Shown piece after piece: positions 25,663 through 34,250 of a stretch of DNA of 64,000 nt; within the stretch, counting starts at the first letter, position 1, and each line of letters starts with the position of its first letter. A model generated the notes under the pieces. The model was not told where the DNA came from, searched no databases, and worked only from the letters and a program-made list of their open reading frames with translations. This stretch comes from Collinsella intestinalis DSM 13280 (GTDB lineage Bacteria > Actinomycetota > Coriobacteriia > Coriobacteriales > Coriobacteriaceae): assembly GCF_000156175.1 (NCBI RefSeq), contig NZ_GG692710.1, forward strand, positions 62,060 through 126,059, written 5' to 3'. Position numbers and translations under genes: made by a program.

Positions 25663-26982
25663 ATGGTAGACGGCATCAAGATTGCGACTATCGGCGGCGG
25701 CTCGAGCTACACCCCCGAACTCGTCGAGGGTTTCATCAAGCGCTATGAGGACCTCCCCGTGGACGAGCTGTGGCTCGTCGACATCCCGGAAGGGGAGGAG
25801 AAGCTCCAGACCGTGGGCGCCCTCGCGCAGCGCATGGTCAAGCACGCTGGCCTGCCCACCAAGGTGATCCTCACCACCGATCGCCGCGCGGCCCTCGACG
25901 GCGCCGACTTCGTGACCTCCCAGGTCCGCATCGGCCGCCTGCCCGCCCGCGTGCTCGACGAGCGCATCCCGCTGTCCCACGGCATGCTCGGCCAGGAGAC
26001 CAATGGCGCTGGCGGCATGTTCAAGGCCTTCCGCACCATCCCGGTGATCCTCGACTTCGTGCGCGAGGTCCAGGAGCTCTGTCCCAAGGCCTGGATGATC
26101 AACTTCTCCAACCCCTCGGGCATGATCGAGGAGGCCATCCTCAACTACACCGATTTCAACCGCGCCATCGGCCTGTGCAACGTGCCCATCAACATGCATG
26201 CCGGCATCGCCCGGGTCCTGGGCGTCGATGAGGACCGCCTGGAGCTCCAGCTCCAGGGCATGAACCACTTCGTGTTCGCCACCGATGTGTTCGTGGACGG
26301 CGTGTCCGTCCTCGACGAGGCTGTGGAGAAGTACGCGCACGTCTCCGAGGACGAGGCGCTCGCCATGAAGAACTTCATGTCCATCCCGTTCTCCCCGTCC
26401 TTCATCCGCGGTATCCGCGCGATCCCGTGCCCATACCACAACTATTACTTCCACACCGACGAAATGCTCACCGAGGAGCTCAAGGAGTTCGAGGAGGGCA
26501 GCGTCCGCGGCGAGGTTGTCTCGCGTCTCGAGGACGAGCTGTTCGAGATCTACCGCGATGAGAACCTCGTCATCAAGCCCAAGCAGCTCGAGCAGCGCGG
26601 CGGCGCTCGCTACAGCGACGCGGCCTGTAACCTCATCGAGTCCATCCACACCAACCGCGGCGACATCCAGTACGTCGACGTGCGCAACAACGGCTGCATC
26701 GAGGGCTTGCCCAGCGGCAGCTGTGTCGAGGTCGCCTGCCGCATCACCGCTGACGGCCCCAAGCCCCTCGCCACTGGCGAGCTCAAGCCCCGCATCGCCG
26801 GCTATGTCCAGATGATGAAGGGATTTGAGCGCATGGTCGTCGAGGCCGCCATCACCGGCGATCGCGACTTGGCAGTCGCGGCGCTTGAGATGAACCCGCT
26901 GTGCCCCTCCGACGCGCTCGCCAACGTCGTGGTCGACGAGCTTCTGGAGGCCCACAGGGAGTATCTGCCCCAGTTCGCCTAA
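25663..26982 (+). CDS. 6-phospho-beta-glucosidase, glycoside hydrolase family 4
   Basis: The protein has 439 residues. The NAD-binding N-terminus is KIATIGGGSSYTPELV. Later motifs include GQETNGAGGMFKAFRTIP, NFSNPSGMIEEA and the metal-binding Cys/His region IGLCNVPINMHAG. GH4 enzymes need NAD+, a divalent metal and reducing conditions and cleave by oxidation-elimination. This form resembles LicH/CelF-type 6-phospho-beta-glucosidases. GAGGAGAGG precedes the ATG at 25663. The operon also encodes a GH1 enzyme of the same predicted activity. Confidence 0.95.
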   Translation: MVDGIKIATIGGGSSYTPELVEGFIKRYEDLPVDELWLVDIPEGEEKLQTVGALAQRMVKHAGLPTKVILTTDRRAALDGADFVTSQVRIGRLPARVLDERIPLSHGMLGQETNGAGGMFKAFRTIPVILDFVREVQELCPKAWMINFSNPSGMIEEAILNYTDFNRAIGLCNVPINMHAGIARVLGVDEDRLELQLQGMNHFVFATDVFVDGVSVLDEAVEKYAHVSEDEALAMKNFMSIPFSPSFIRGIRAIPCPYHNYYFHTDEMLTEELKEFEEGSVRGEVVSRLEDELFEIYRDENLVIKPKQLEQRGGARYSDAACNLIESIHTNRGDIQYVDVRNNGCIEGLPSGSCVEVACRITADGPKPLATGELKPRIAGYVQMMKGFERMVVEAAITGDRDLAVAALEMNPLCPSDALANVVVDELLEAHREYLPQFA

Positions 26983-27179
26983 GGCGGGCGGGGCCCCGTT
27001 CGAGCGCCGGGGCCGTGCGGCTACATCCCCCAATGGCCCGGCCCCATCGCTCGAAGCCCGATCGGGTATTCTCGCCCAGCGGCGTATCATCGTACGCGGG
27101 GTGATGAGGATATCGTGCGTCCACCTAAGACGCGACACTACGTTCCCGGAAACCCGGGAGAAGGGAAGGAGGAGAGTTC

Positions 27180-27485
27180 ATGGTCAACATTTTGCTGTGC
27201 TGCTCCGCCGGCATGTCGACGAGCCTCATGGTCTCCAAGATGCAGAGCAACGCCGAGGAGCGTGGCATCGAGGCTACCATCTGGGCCGTTCCCGAGGCCG
27301 AGGCCGAGGCGAACGCCGAAAAGGCCGACGTCATTCTGCTTGGCCCGCAGGTGCGTTTCCTGCTGGACAAGATCCGCGCCGTCGCCGGCGGCACGCCCGT
27401 CGACGTCATCGACATGATGGCGTACGGCATGATGGATGCGCCCAAGGTCCTGGACCAGGCCATCAAGCTCATCGGCCACGAGTAA
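27180..27485 (+). CDS. PTS EIIB, lactose/cellobiose type
   Basis: The protein has 101 residues. The N-terminal LLCCSAGMSTSLMVSKMQ carries the phosphocysteine (Cys8) of the Lac-family IIB; VILLGPQVRFLLDKI is the usual later segment. It receives phosphate from IIA and passes it to the sugar bound by IIC. AAGGAGGAG precedes the ATG. It lies 197 bp after the GH4 gene, a gap in which I see only a GC-rich hairpin near 26990-27016 without a T tail. Confidence 0.96.
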   Translation: MVNILLCCSAGMSTSLMVSKMQSNAEERGIEATIWAVPEAEAEANAEKADVILLGPQVRFLLDKIRAVAGGTPVDVIDMMAYGMMDAPKVLDQAIKLIGHE

Positions 27486-27577
27486 GGCCCTTCGCCGGAC
27501 ACGTCTCCGGCGCCGCGCGCGGGAGCGCGCATTCGCTGTAGTACTACTCATCACCCCAAGCATGAGGAGAGATTGCA

Positions 27578-29005
27578 ATGGCTACTCCCTTGGATGGTTT
27601 CATGAACTGGATGGAGAAGCACTTCATGCCGGTTGCCCAGAAGGTCGGCAACCAGCGTCACCTCGTCGCCATCCGCGACGCGTTCATCTCCATCATGCCC
27701 GTCACCATGGCCGGTTCGGTCGCCACGCTGCTGAACGTGTTCTTCCGTGACCTGCCCAACACCTGGTGGGGCGTGGGCAACGGCTTCACCGAGGCCTGCA
27801 CCCAGCTCATCAACGTCAACGTGAACGTCTTCAACGGCTCCATCTCCATTCTGGCGCTGTGCTTCGCGTTCACCCTCGGCTACCACCTCTGCAAGGCCTA
27901 CGACGTGTCGCCCATCTCCGGCGGCGCCGTGTCCCTCGCCTCCGTCGTGGCCACGATGAACTTCGCCCCCAAGTTCGCCTACACCCTGCCCAAGGTTGGC
28001 GCCGACGCCGTCAAGGCGCTCGAGGCCGCCGGCCTCACCGGCCTCAACGTGACGGACGCCGGTGCGGTCACCCTGGACGTGGTCGGATCGAGCATGATCT
28101 CGACGGTGCTCACCAGCGCCACCGGCCTGTTCACCGCGCTCATCTTCGGCCTCATCTGCTCGATGATCTACATCAAGCTCATCCAGGCCAAGCTCACCAT
28201 CAAGCTGCCCGACAGCGTCCCGCCCGCGGTCAACGCCGCCTTCGTGGCCATGATCCCCGGCGTGTTCGCCATCTTCACCTCCGCCGCCGTGACGCAGATC
28301 TGCGTGGTCGCCACGGGTGCCTACCCCAATGATCTCATCTCCGAGTTCATTCAGCGCCCGCTGCTTGGCATGTCCTCCGGCTTCTTCTCCGTCCTGCTCG
28401 TCCAGTTCCTGATCCAGCTGTTCTGGTTCTTCGGCATCCACGGCATGAACGTCCTCGCCCCCATTATCGAGGGTGTGTACACCCCGGCCCTACTCGAGAA
28501 CCTCTCCGTCTGGGAGGCCACCCGCGACATCTCCCAGATGCCCTACATGTGGACCCGCGGCTCCTTTGACGCCTTCACCATGATGGGCGGCTCCGGCCTT
28601 ACCCTCGGCCTGATCATCGCGATCCTGTTCTTCTCTAAGCGCGAGGACTCCAAGACCATCGCCAAGATCGCCGGCCCCATGGGCGTGTTCAACATCAACG
28701 AGCCCGTCATCTTCGGTATGCCGATCGTGCTGAACCCGATCTACTTCATCCCGTGGATCATCGTCCCGGTCATCACCTCCGCGATCGCGCTCGGCTTTAC
28801 TTACGCCGGCATCATCCCGCCGGTCTTCATCCAGGTGCCGTGGATCATGCCCGCCGGCCTCTACGCCTTCTTCGCCACCGGCGGCAACTTCCTGGCCGCT
28901 GCCGTGGCCCTGCTGAACCTGGTCATCTCGGTTATCATCTACCTGCCCTTCGTCATCATGGCGAACAAGGAGCAGGAGAAGCAGGACGCCGAGGCCGCCG
29001 CGTAA
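27578..29005 (+). CDS. PTS EIIC, cellobiose/diacetylchitobiose type
   Basis: The protein has 475 residues with about ten hydrophobic segments. Features include an N-terminal helix ending FMNWMEKHFMPVAQKV, the IRDAFISIMPVTMAGS helix, LIQLFWFFGIHGMNVLAPI and GPMGVFNINEPVIFGMPIV, a motif near the sugar site of Lac-family IIC proteins. It transports and, with IIB, phosphorylates a beta-disaccharide. ATGAGGAGAG precedes the start. A terminator follows. Confidence 0.96.
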   Translation: MATPLDGFMNWMEKHFMPVAQKVGNQRHLVAIRDAFISIMPVTMAGSVATLLNVFFRDLPNTWWGVGNGFTEACTQLINVNVNVFNGSISILALCFAFTLGYHLCKAYDVSPISGGAVSLASVVATMNFAPKFAYTLPKVGADAVKALEAAGLTGLNVTDAGAVTLDVVGSSMISTVLTSATGLFTALIFGLICSMIYIKLIQAKLTIKLPDSVPPAVNAAFVAMIPGVFAIFTSAAVTQICVVATGAYPNDLISEFIQRPLLGMSSGFFSVLLVQFLIQLFWFFGIHGMNVLAPIIEGVYTPALLENLSVWEATRDISQMPYMWTRGSFDAFTMMGGSGLTLGLIIAILFFSKREDSKTIAKIAGPMGVFNINEPVIFGMPIVLNPIYFIPWIIVPVITSAIALGFTYAGIIPPVFIQVPWIMPAGLYAFFATGGNFLAAAVALLNLVISVIIYLPFVIMANKEQEKQDAEAAA

Positions 29006-29071
29006 GGCATGGGCGCGCCCTGTGCACAGCTTGACCTCGTGCGGTAAGGCTGTGCGAGGCTAGTTTCATCG

Positions 29072-29107
29072 GCCGCCGGTGGTCTGCGGACGCACCGGCG
29101 GCTTTTT
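29072..29107 (+). terminator. Terminator inside the beta-glucoside gene cluster
   Basis: The 10-bp stem GCCGCCGGTG / CACCGGCGGC (29072-29081, 29093-29102) plus TTTTT follows the PTS IIC gene. It may be partial, lowering expression of the distal genes relative to IIC. Confidence 0.85.
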
Positions 29108-29128
29108 AGAAAGGATGGGTTGCCACTC

Positions 29129-29305
29129 ATGGGATTCAAATCGCCTTGGGCCGTGTTCATATTGGGCGTCGGCCTGTTCTTCATCGTAATGTCGAACTTT
29201 GGAGCCGAGGCGGGCTCCCCGATGAGCATCGGCCTTCTGTTCGGCGGCATCCTGGTCGTCATCGTGAGTGGCATCTACCTGTTCGTGACGAGAAAGAAGA
29301 GGTAA
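29129..29305 (+). CDS. Small two-helix membrane protein
   Basis: The protein has 58 residues with two hydrophobic helices (AVFILGVGLFFIVMSNFG and IGLLFGGILVVIVSGIYLFV) and a basic TRKKR end. No known family is recognised. The ATG at 29129 is chosen, but a TTG at 29120 with AAGGA 4 bp upstream is an alternative. It lies between the terminator after IIC and the GH1 gene (4-bp gap), so it is probably translated with GH1. Confidence 0.65.
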   Translation: MGFKSPWAVFILGVGLFFIVMSNFGAEAGSPMSIGLLFGGILVVIVSGIYLFVTRKKR

Positions 29306-29309
29306 AACG

Positions 29310-30692
29310 ATGGACGTAAAGTTCCCGCAGGGGTTCTACTTCGGCAGCGCCACGAGCGCTCCGCAGTCCGAGGGCGCCCACGGCATCGACCGCAAGGCCC
29401 CCGATATCTGGGACCTGTGGTTCGAGGAAGAGCACTACAAGTTCCACGGCGGTGTGGGACCGGCCGACACGTCGACGTTCTTCGAGCATTGGCGCGGGGA
29501 CATCGCGCTGCTGCACGAGACGGGCCAGAACTCCTTCCGCACCTCGATCAGCTGGTCGCGCCTGCTGCCCGACCCGGAGGGTGAGCCCAATACCGAGGCC
29601 GTCGAGTTCTACCGCAACGTGTTCACCACGCTTCGCGCCGAAGGCATCGAGCCGTTCGTGAACCTGTTCCACTTCGATATGCCGGTCGTCTGCCAGGAGC
29701 GCGGCGGTTGGGAGAGCCGTAAGGTCGTGGACCTGTACGCGCGCTACGCCCGCATCGCCTTCGAGCTGTTCGGTGACGTCGTCAAGCGCTGGTACACCTT
29801 CAACGAGCCCATCGTGCACGTGGAGTGCGGCTATCTGCAGCAGTACCACTATCCGTGCAAGGTCGACCCCAAGGCAGCCGCCCAGGTCGCCTACCACACC
29901 GCGCTCGCGAGCGCCCTGGCCATCCGCACCTGCCATGAGGTCCTCCCCGACGCCAAGATCGGCATCGTGCTCAACCTCACGCCGGCCTATCCGCGCTCGG
30001 ACAACCCCGCCGACGTGCGCGCCGCCCATATCGCGGAGCTCTTCGCCAACAAGAGCTTCCTCGACCCGAGCGTGCACGGTGCCTACGACCCCGAGCTGGT
30101 CGAGCTCATCCGGAAGCACGGCCTCATGCCGGTCGTCGACGAGGCCGACCTCGCCGTCATCCGCGACAACGTGGTCGACTATCTGGGCGTGAACTATTAC
30201 CAGCCGCTGCGCGTGTGTGCCCGTACGAGCCTGCCCAACCCCGAGGCGCCGTTCATGCCCACGTACTACTACGACGTGTACGCCATGCCTGGTCGTCGCA
30301 TGAACCCGCACCGTGGCTGGGAGATCTACCCCCACGCGCTGTACGACATCGCCATCAACCTTCGCGACAACTACGGCAACATCGAGTGGATCGTCTCCGA
30401 GAACGGCATGGGCGTCGAGGGCGAGGAGAGGTTCCGCGGGCCGGACGGCACCATCCAGGACGACTATCGCATCGACTTCATCAAGGAGCACCTGACCGAG
30501 CTCGCTCGCGGCATCGACGAGGGATCCAACTGCATTGGGTATCATCTGTGGACGTTCATCGATTGCTGGAGCTGGCTCAACGCCTACAAGAACCGTTACG
30601 GCTTGGTGGAGCTCGACCTTGAGACACAGGAGCGCCGCATCAAGAAGAGCGGCCGCTGGTACAAGCAACTCGCCGAGAACCACGGCTTCTAG
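29310..30692 (+). CDS. 6-phospho-beta-glucosidase, glycoside hydrolase family 1
   Basis: The protein has 460 residues. The N-terminal FPQGFYFGSATSAPQSEGAH, the acid/base glutamate in YTFNEPIV (Glu166) and the nucleophile in SENGMG (Glu364) define GH1. It probably hydrolyses phosphorylated beta-glucosides imported by the PTS. It is unrelated in fold to the GH4 enzyme of the same operon. AAGAGG precedes the ATG, and the DUF3284 gene follows after 27 bp. Confidence 0.95.
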   Translation: MDVKFPQGFYFGSATSAPQSEGAHGIDRKAPDIWDLWFEEEHYKFHGGVGPADTSTFFEHWRGDIALLHETGQNSFRTSISWSRLLPDPEGEPNTEAVEFYRNVFTTLRAEGIEPFVNLFHFDMPVVCQERGGWESRKVVDLYARYARIAFELFGDVVKRWYTFNEPIVHVECGYLQQYHYPCKVDPKAAAQVAYHTALASALAIRTCHEVLPDAKIGIVLNLTPAYPRSDNPADVRAAHIAELFANKSFLDPSVHGAYDPELVELIRKHGLMPVVDEADLAVIRDNVVDYLGVNYYQPLRVCARTSLPNPEAPFMPTYYYDVYAMPGRRMNPHRGWEIYPHALYDIAINLRDNYGNIEWIVSENGMGVEGEERFRGPDGTIQDDYRIDFIKEHLTELARGIDEGSNCIGYHLWTFIDCWSWLNAYKNRYGLVELDLETQERRIKKSGRWYKQLAENHGF

Positions 30693-30719
30693 TTCAGGCG
30701 TACCGCCGAAAGGAATGTC

Positions 30720-31262
30720 ATGAAAGTGCAGGTCAAGCTCAACGTCAGCGCCGAGGAGTTCTTCGCCTCGATCACGCGCTCGGTGCTCTACGACGCCGAG
30801 CAGGCGCGCGGCAAGAAGGTCCCGGCCAAAAAGCTCAAGGCCGGGTTCACCTATCAGAAGATGCTGAACGCCAAGATTGGCGGCGCCCAGCACGTGACGA
30901 CCAAGATCACGGAGTACGAGCCCCCGCTCCGTTACGCCGCGTCGGTCGCCTCGTCCAAGGGCGAGAACACCGTGCGCTACGAGCTTGACCCGGTGGAGGG
31001 GGAGCGCGCCGTCAATATCACCTACGAAGAGGGGTATGCCGGCGACAAGACCCTGAACGACCTGAACGGCAAGCTGGTGGGCTTTTTCTACGGGCCCTTC
31101 GCCAAGCGCAAGATCAAGCGCCGCCTCCGCGATATGGAGACTTACATCAAGCAGAACCCGGGTGTGGAAGCCGGTGAGGACGTCGATTGCGGCGCCGAGG
31201 CGTCCCTTCCCGGTGAAAACGAGTGTGCGGTGACGGACGCCGCCGCACAAAGCGAGGAGTAA
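30720..31262 (+). CDS. DUF3284 domain protein
   Basis: The protein has 180 residues, starting MKVQVKLNVSAEEFFASI, followed by SVLYDAEQARGKKVPAKKLK and a helical, acidic C-terminal tail (~140-180). DUF3284 proteins commonly accompany cellobiose-type PTS genes, but their function is unknown; the fold is probably START/polyketide-cyclase-like. GAAAGGA is about 5 bp before the ATG. The PTS IIA gene follows after 2 bp. Confidence 0.85.
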   Translation: MKVQVKLNVSAEEFFASITRSVLYDAEQARGKKVPAKKLKAGFTYQKMLNAKIGGAQHVTTKITEYEPPLRYAASVASSKGENTVRYELDPVEGERAVNITYEEGYAGDKTLNDLNGKLVGFFYGPFAKRKIKRRLRDMETYIKQNPGVEAGEDVDCGAEASLPGENECAVTDAAAQSEE

Positions 31263-31264
31263 CC

Positions 31265-31582
31265 ATGGACGATATGAACAAGATGGAAATCGCCTGCTTC
31301 GAGATCATCGCCAACGTGGGCACGGCCCGCAGCTGCTTCATCGAGGCGATCGATTTGGCAGGGGAGGGCAAGATCGAGGAGGCCGAGGCACGCGTTGCCG
31401 AGGGCGAGCAGTTCTTCTTGACCGGTCACGCCAAGCACGGCGAGATGATTAGCCAGGAGGCCGGCGGCGAGCACATCGAGCCGAGCATCATCCTCATCCA
31501 CGCCGAGGACCAGCTCATGAGCGCCGAGACCTTCAAGATCTTGGCTGGCAAGTTCATCGACCTTGCCAAGAGGAAAGCCTAG
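31265..31582 (+). CDS. PTS EIIA, lactose/cellobiose type
   Basis: The protein has 105 residues, all-helical. The phosphohistidine region is LTGHAKHGEMISQEAGG (His55/His58), followed by the subunit-contact LIHAEDQLMSAET. It transfers phosphate from HPr to IIB. The start overlaps no gene; GCGAGGAG lies in the end of the DUF3284 gene. It closes the operon, and a strong terminator follows. Confidence 0.95.
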   Translation: MDDMNKMEIACFEIIANVGTARSCFIEAIDLAGEGKIEEAEARVAEGEQFFLTGHAKHGEMISQEAGGEHIEPSIILIHAEDQLMSAETFKILAGKFIDLAKRKA

Positions 31583-31630
31583 CTGGGGATGCTCCCTGCG
31601 GCATCGCGCCGCCTGAAGACGGAGTTCGTC

Positions 31631-31668
31631 GCCCCTGCGACCGTAAACGATGGTCGCAGGGGCTTTTT
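31631..31668 (+). terminator. Terminator at the end of the beta-glucoside operon
   Basis: The 12-bp perfect stem GCCCCTGCGACC / GGTCGCAGGGGC (31631-31642, 31652-31663) is followed by TTTTT. Confidence 0.93.
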
Positions 31669-31695
31669 CGTTGTGCCGCGCATCGCCGAAAGGGG

Positions 31696-32700
31696 CTAGT
31701 GCTCCTTGAGCCCGATGATGGAGGGCAGCCATGTGATGTCCTCATCGGTGTAGGTGGTGCGACCAGTGCCCAGGCGGCCGTCCTTGATCATGGAGAGGAT
31801 CTCGCGTGCGGCGTTCGTGCCGATTTCGAGCGAGGGGGGGCAGACGGTCGTGATGCTTGGATGGAAGTATGTCTTGGTGTCGAGATAGTCGTAGCACGCG
31901 AAGGAGATGTCCTCCCCGATACGAAGGCCGAGTTCGCTCACTGCTTGTTGGGCGCCCTGGCCGCGTCCGTAGTTGAGGGCGAAGACGCAGTCGACGCGGT
32001 CCTTCTCGATGAGGTCCATCATATCCCGGTACCCGTATTCCCTCGAGTAGTCGCCCACGCGCACCACGGCGTTGTTGCGCGGGAGTCCCGCTTCGTCGAA
32101 GGCCTCCAGCACACCGCTCAGGCGCTCGCGGGAAACATATTCCTCCTGGATGCCGGCAATTACCCCGATGCGCGTGTGCCCGCCCTCGATCATGCGACTC
32201 GTCACCTCGTGGCAGCTTTTGCGGTTGGCTGCGAGCATATTGTCCACGTAGTGGAAGGGCAGGGGGTTGGATATGGCGATCGTGGGGATCCCGCTCTGCT
32301 CGATGAGCTTGTACGCCCGTTCGTCTTCGATCGCCTCGAAGAGGATGAGACCATCGACGCGACGGTCGATGAGGTTTTCGAGCTTGCGGATGAACACCTC
32401 GCGGTCCTCGCGGAAACCCGAGAGGATGATGTTATAGTCGTTGAGCTCCATCTCGCGTTCCACCTGCGCTACGACGCTCACGGCAAAATGGTTGAGCATG
32501 TTGTTGATGAGCAGGCCGATTGACATGCTCTGTTTGGAACGCAGGCTGCGCGCCAGGTAGTTGCTGCGATAGCCGAGCTCCTCGATGGCCGCCTCGACGC
32601 GGCTTTGGTTGGTCGCTTTGAGCTGATGGCCGTTGAGGTAGCGCGATACCGTTCCCGCGGATACGCCTGCGCGCTTTGCGACTTCCTGAATGGTGGGCAC
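31696..32700 (-). CDS. LacI-family transcriptional regulator
   Basis: The protein has 334 residues. The N-terminal HTH is IQEVAKRAGVSAGTVSRYLN and the hinge helix follows (NYLARSLRSKQSMSIG). The rest is the periplasmic-binding-like effector domain (LINNMLNHFAVSV, VDGLILFEAI, IGVIAGIQEEY, FALNYGRG). It lies convergent to the beta-glucoside operon and likely represses it, with a beta-glucoside or its phosphate as inducer. A palindrome in its own promoter (32715-32733) matches the one before the operon, suggesting autoregulation. Confidence 0.94.
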   Translation of the reverse strand: MPTIQEVAKRAGVSAGTVSRYLNGHQLKATNQSRVEAAIEELGYRSNYLARSLRSKQSMSIGLLINNMLNHFAVSVVAQVEREMELNDYNIILSGFREDREVFIRKLENLIDRRVDGLILFEAIEDERAYKLIEQSGIPTIAISNPLPFHYVDNMLAANRKSCHEVTSRMIEGGHTRIGVIAGIQEEYVSRERLSGVLEAFDEAGLPRNNAVVRVGDYSREYGYRDMMDLIEKDRVDCVFALNYGRGQGAQQAVSELGLRIGEDISFACYDYLDTKTYFHPSITTVCPPSLEIGTNAAREILSMIKDGRLGTGRTTYTDEDITWLPSIIGLKEH

Positions 32701-32714
32701 GAGGACTCCAATAA

Positions 32715-32733
32715 CTGAATCTATTCAATTCAA
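32715..32733. promoter_or_regulatory. LacI-type operator at the regulator's own promoter
   Basis: On the minus strand it reads TTGAAT-N7-ATTCAG, 11 of 12 half-site bases matching the operator at 24396 with the same 7-bp spacer. It lies directly after a CATAAT -10-like box and 15 bp before the regulator start. Confidence 0.6.
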
Positions 32734-32801
32734 CTATTATGCCCGAGATGTGCCATTGGCGACAGCAACGTCGCCCCGGCCGAAAAATTTGCACGTGACG
32801 C

Positions 32802-32830
32802 TTGAAAACGGGGGCGTTTCAACGTACTCT
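32802..32830 (+). promoter_or_regulatory. Likely rpsA promoter
   Basis: TTGAAA (32802-32807) with 17-bp spacing to TACTCT (32825-32830) lies about 150 bp before rpsA. The leader that follows includes a small hairpin GTGAA...TTCAC at 32840-32858. Confidence 0.4.
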
Positions 32831-32984
32831 AATGAACCGTGAATGTTTATAGTTCACGTCAGTATCTGTCGGCCCCCGAGATTGTTCCAAACGGTGCGCG
32901 CGCGCTGGCGGCTCGTCCGCTCTTTGCAAGCAACCATCTGCAGGTCAGGTAATCGGGGCCCCGTAGTTCGAAAGGGGTCCACCT

Positions 32985-34145
32985 TTGAGTGAGATTCAGA
33001 ACTCGTCCATCTTCTCCCTCGACGACGTCGATACCGAGGAGATGAACAACCTCATCGACAACTCCATCACCGATTTCGATGAGGGCGACCTGGTTAACGG
33101 CACCGTTGTGAAGATCGAGCGCGACGAGGTTCTCGTCGACATCGGCTTCAAGTCCGAGGGCGTCATTCCCGTCCGCGAGCTCTCCATCCGCAAGGATGCC
33201 AACCCCGCCGACCTCGTGGCGCTGGGCGACTCCATCGAGGCGCTCGTGCTCCAGAAGGAGGACAAGGACGGTCGTCTGGTTCTCTCCAAGAAGCGCGCCG
33301 AGTACGAGCGTGCCTGGAACCGCATCGAGGAGAAGTTCAACGCCGGCGAGAACGTCGAGGGCGAGGTTATCGAGGTCGTCAAGGGCGGTCTTATCCTCGA
33401 CATCGGCCTGCGCGGCTTCCTGCCCGCCTCCCTCGTTGACCTTCGCCGCGTGAAGGATCTCACCTCCTACCTCGGCACCCGCATCGAGGCTCGCGTCATC
33501 GAGATGGATCGCAACCGCAACAACGTCGTGCTCTCCCGCCGCGTTGTCCTCGAGGAGTCCCGCAAGGCCGAGCGCTCCGAGATCCTCTCCAAGCTCAAGA
33601 GCGGCATGCGCCTCAAGGGCACCGTTTCCTCCATCGTGGACTTCGGCGCCTTCGTGGATCTGGGCGGCATCGACGGCCTCATCCACATCTCCGAGCTTTC
33701 TTGGAACCACGTCAACCACCCCTCCGAGGTTGTCAAGGTCGGCCAGGAGGTCGAGGTCGAGGTGCTCGACGTCGATCTGAACCGCGAGCGCATCTCCCTC
33801 GGTCTCAAGCAGACCACCGAGGATCCGTGGCGTGCCCTGGTCAAGAAGTACCCCGTGGGCGCCATCGTCGAGGGCACCGTCACCAAGCTCGTGCCCTTTG
33901 GCGCGTTCGTCGACCTCGGTGACGGCATCGAGGGTCTCGTGCACATCTCCGAGATGGCCAACAAGCACGTGGATCAGCCTGCCCAGGTCACCGCTGTGGG
34001 CTCCAAGGTCCAGGTCAAGGTCATGGAGATCGACCTCGACCGTCGTCGCATCTCCCTGTCCATGAAGTCCGCTGCCGAGACCCTCGGCATCGAGATCGAG
34101 GTCACCCCGCTCGAGGGTGAGGAGAAGGCCGAGGACGCCGAGTAA
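32985..34145 (+). CDS. rpsA: 30S ribosomal protein S1
   Basis: The protein has 386 residues with four S1 RNA-binding repeats, at about 35-105, 120-186, 204-273 and 289-358 (the last two with the clear DFGAFVDLGG and PFGAFVDLGD strands). This is the actinobacterial four-repeat form. The start is TTG at 32985, with AAAGGGG 7-8 bp upstream; no ATG is near. It aids translation initiation. The long 5' leader would suit S1 autoregulation, which is known in enterobacteria but unproven here. Confidence 0.97.
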   Translation: MSEIQNSSIFSLDDVDTEEMNNLIDNSITDFDEGDLVNGTVVKIERDEVLVDIGFKSEGVIPVRELSIRKDANPADLVALGDSIEALVLQKEDKDGRLVLSKKRAEYERAWNRIEEKFNAGENVEGEVIEVVKGGLILDIGLRGFLPASLVDLRRVKDLTSYLGTRIEARVIEMDRNRNNVVLSRRVVLEESRKAERSEILSKLKSGMRLKGTVSSIVDFGAFVDLGGIDGLIHISELSWNHVNHPSEVVKVGQEVEVEVLDVDLNRERISLGLKQTTEDPWRALVKKYPVGAIVEGTVTKLVPFGAFVDLGDGIEGLVHISEMANKHVDQPAQVTAVGSKVQVKVMEIDLDRRRISLSMKSAAETLGIEIEVTPLEGEEKAEDAE

Positions 34146-34184
34146 ATCTCCGGCATATCGCCTTTGAACCCTAGGTTCGCTGCA

Positions 34185-34219
34185 GACCCCGACGGGCATG
34201 TGTCCGCCGGGGTCTTTTT
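34185..34219 (+). terminator. Terminator of rpsA
   Basis: The stem GACCCCG (34185-34191) / CGGGGTC (34208-34214), extended inside by CGG/CCG, is followed by TTTTT. Confidence 0.88.
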
Positions 34220-34250
34220 CATAAAGAAAAGGAAGTTTGGAAAGGTGCGA

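Noticed and set aside
26990..27016. Terminator between the GH4 gene and PTS IIB
   Set aside because: GGCCCCG/CGGGGCC can pair, but no T tail follows, and the genes on both sides belong to one pathway.
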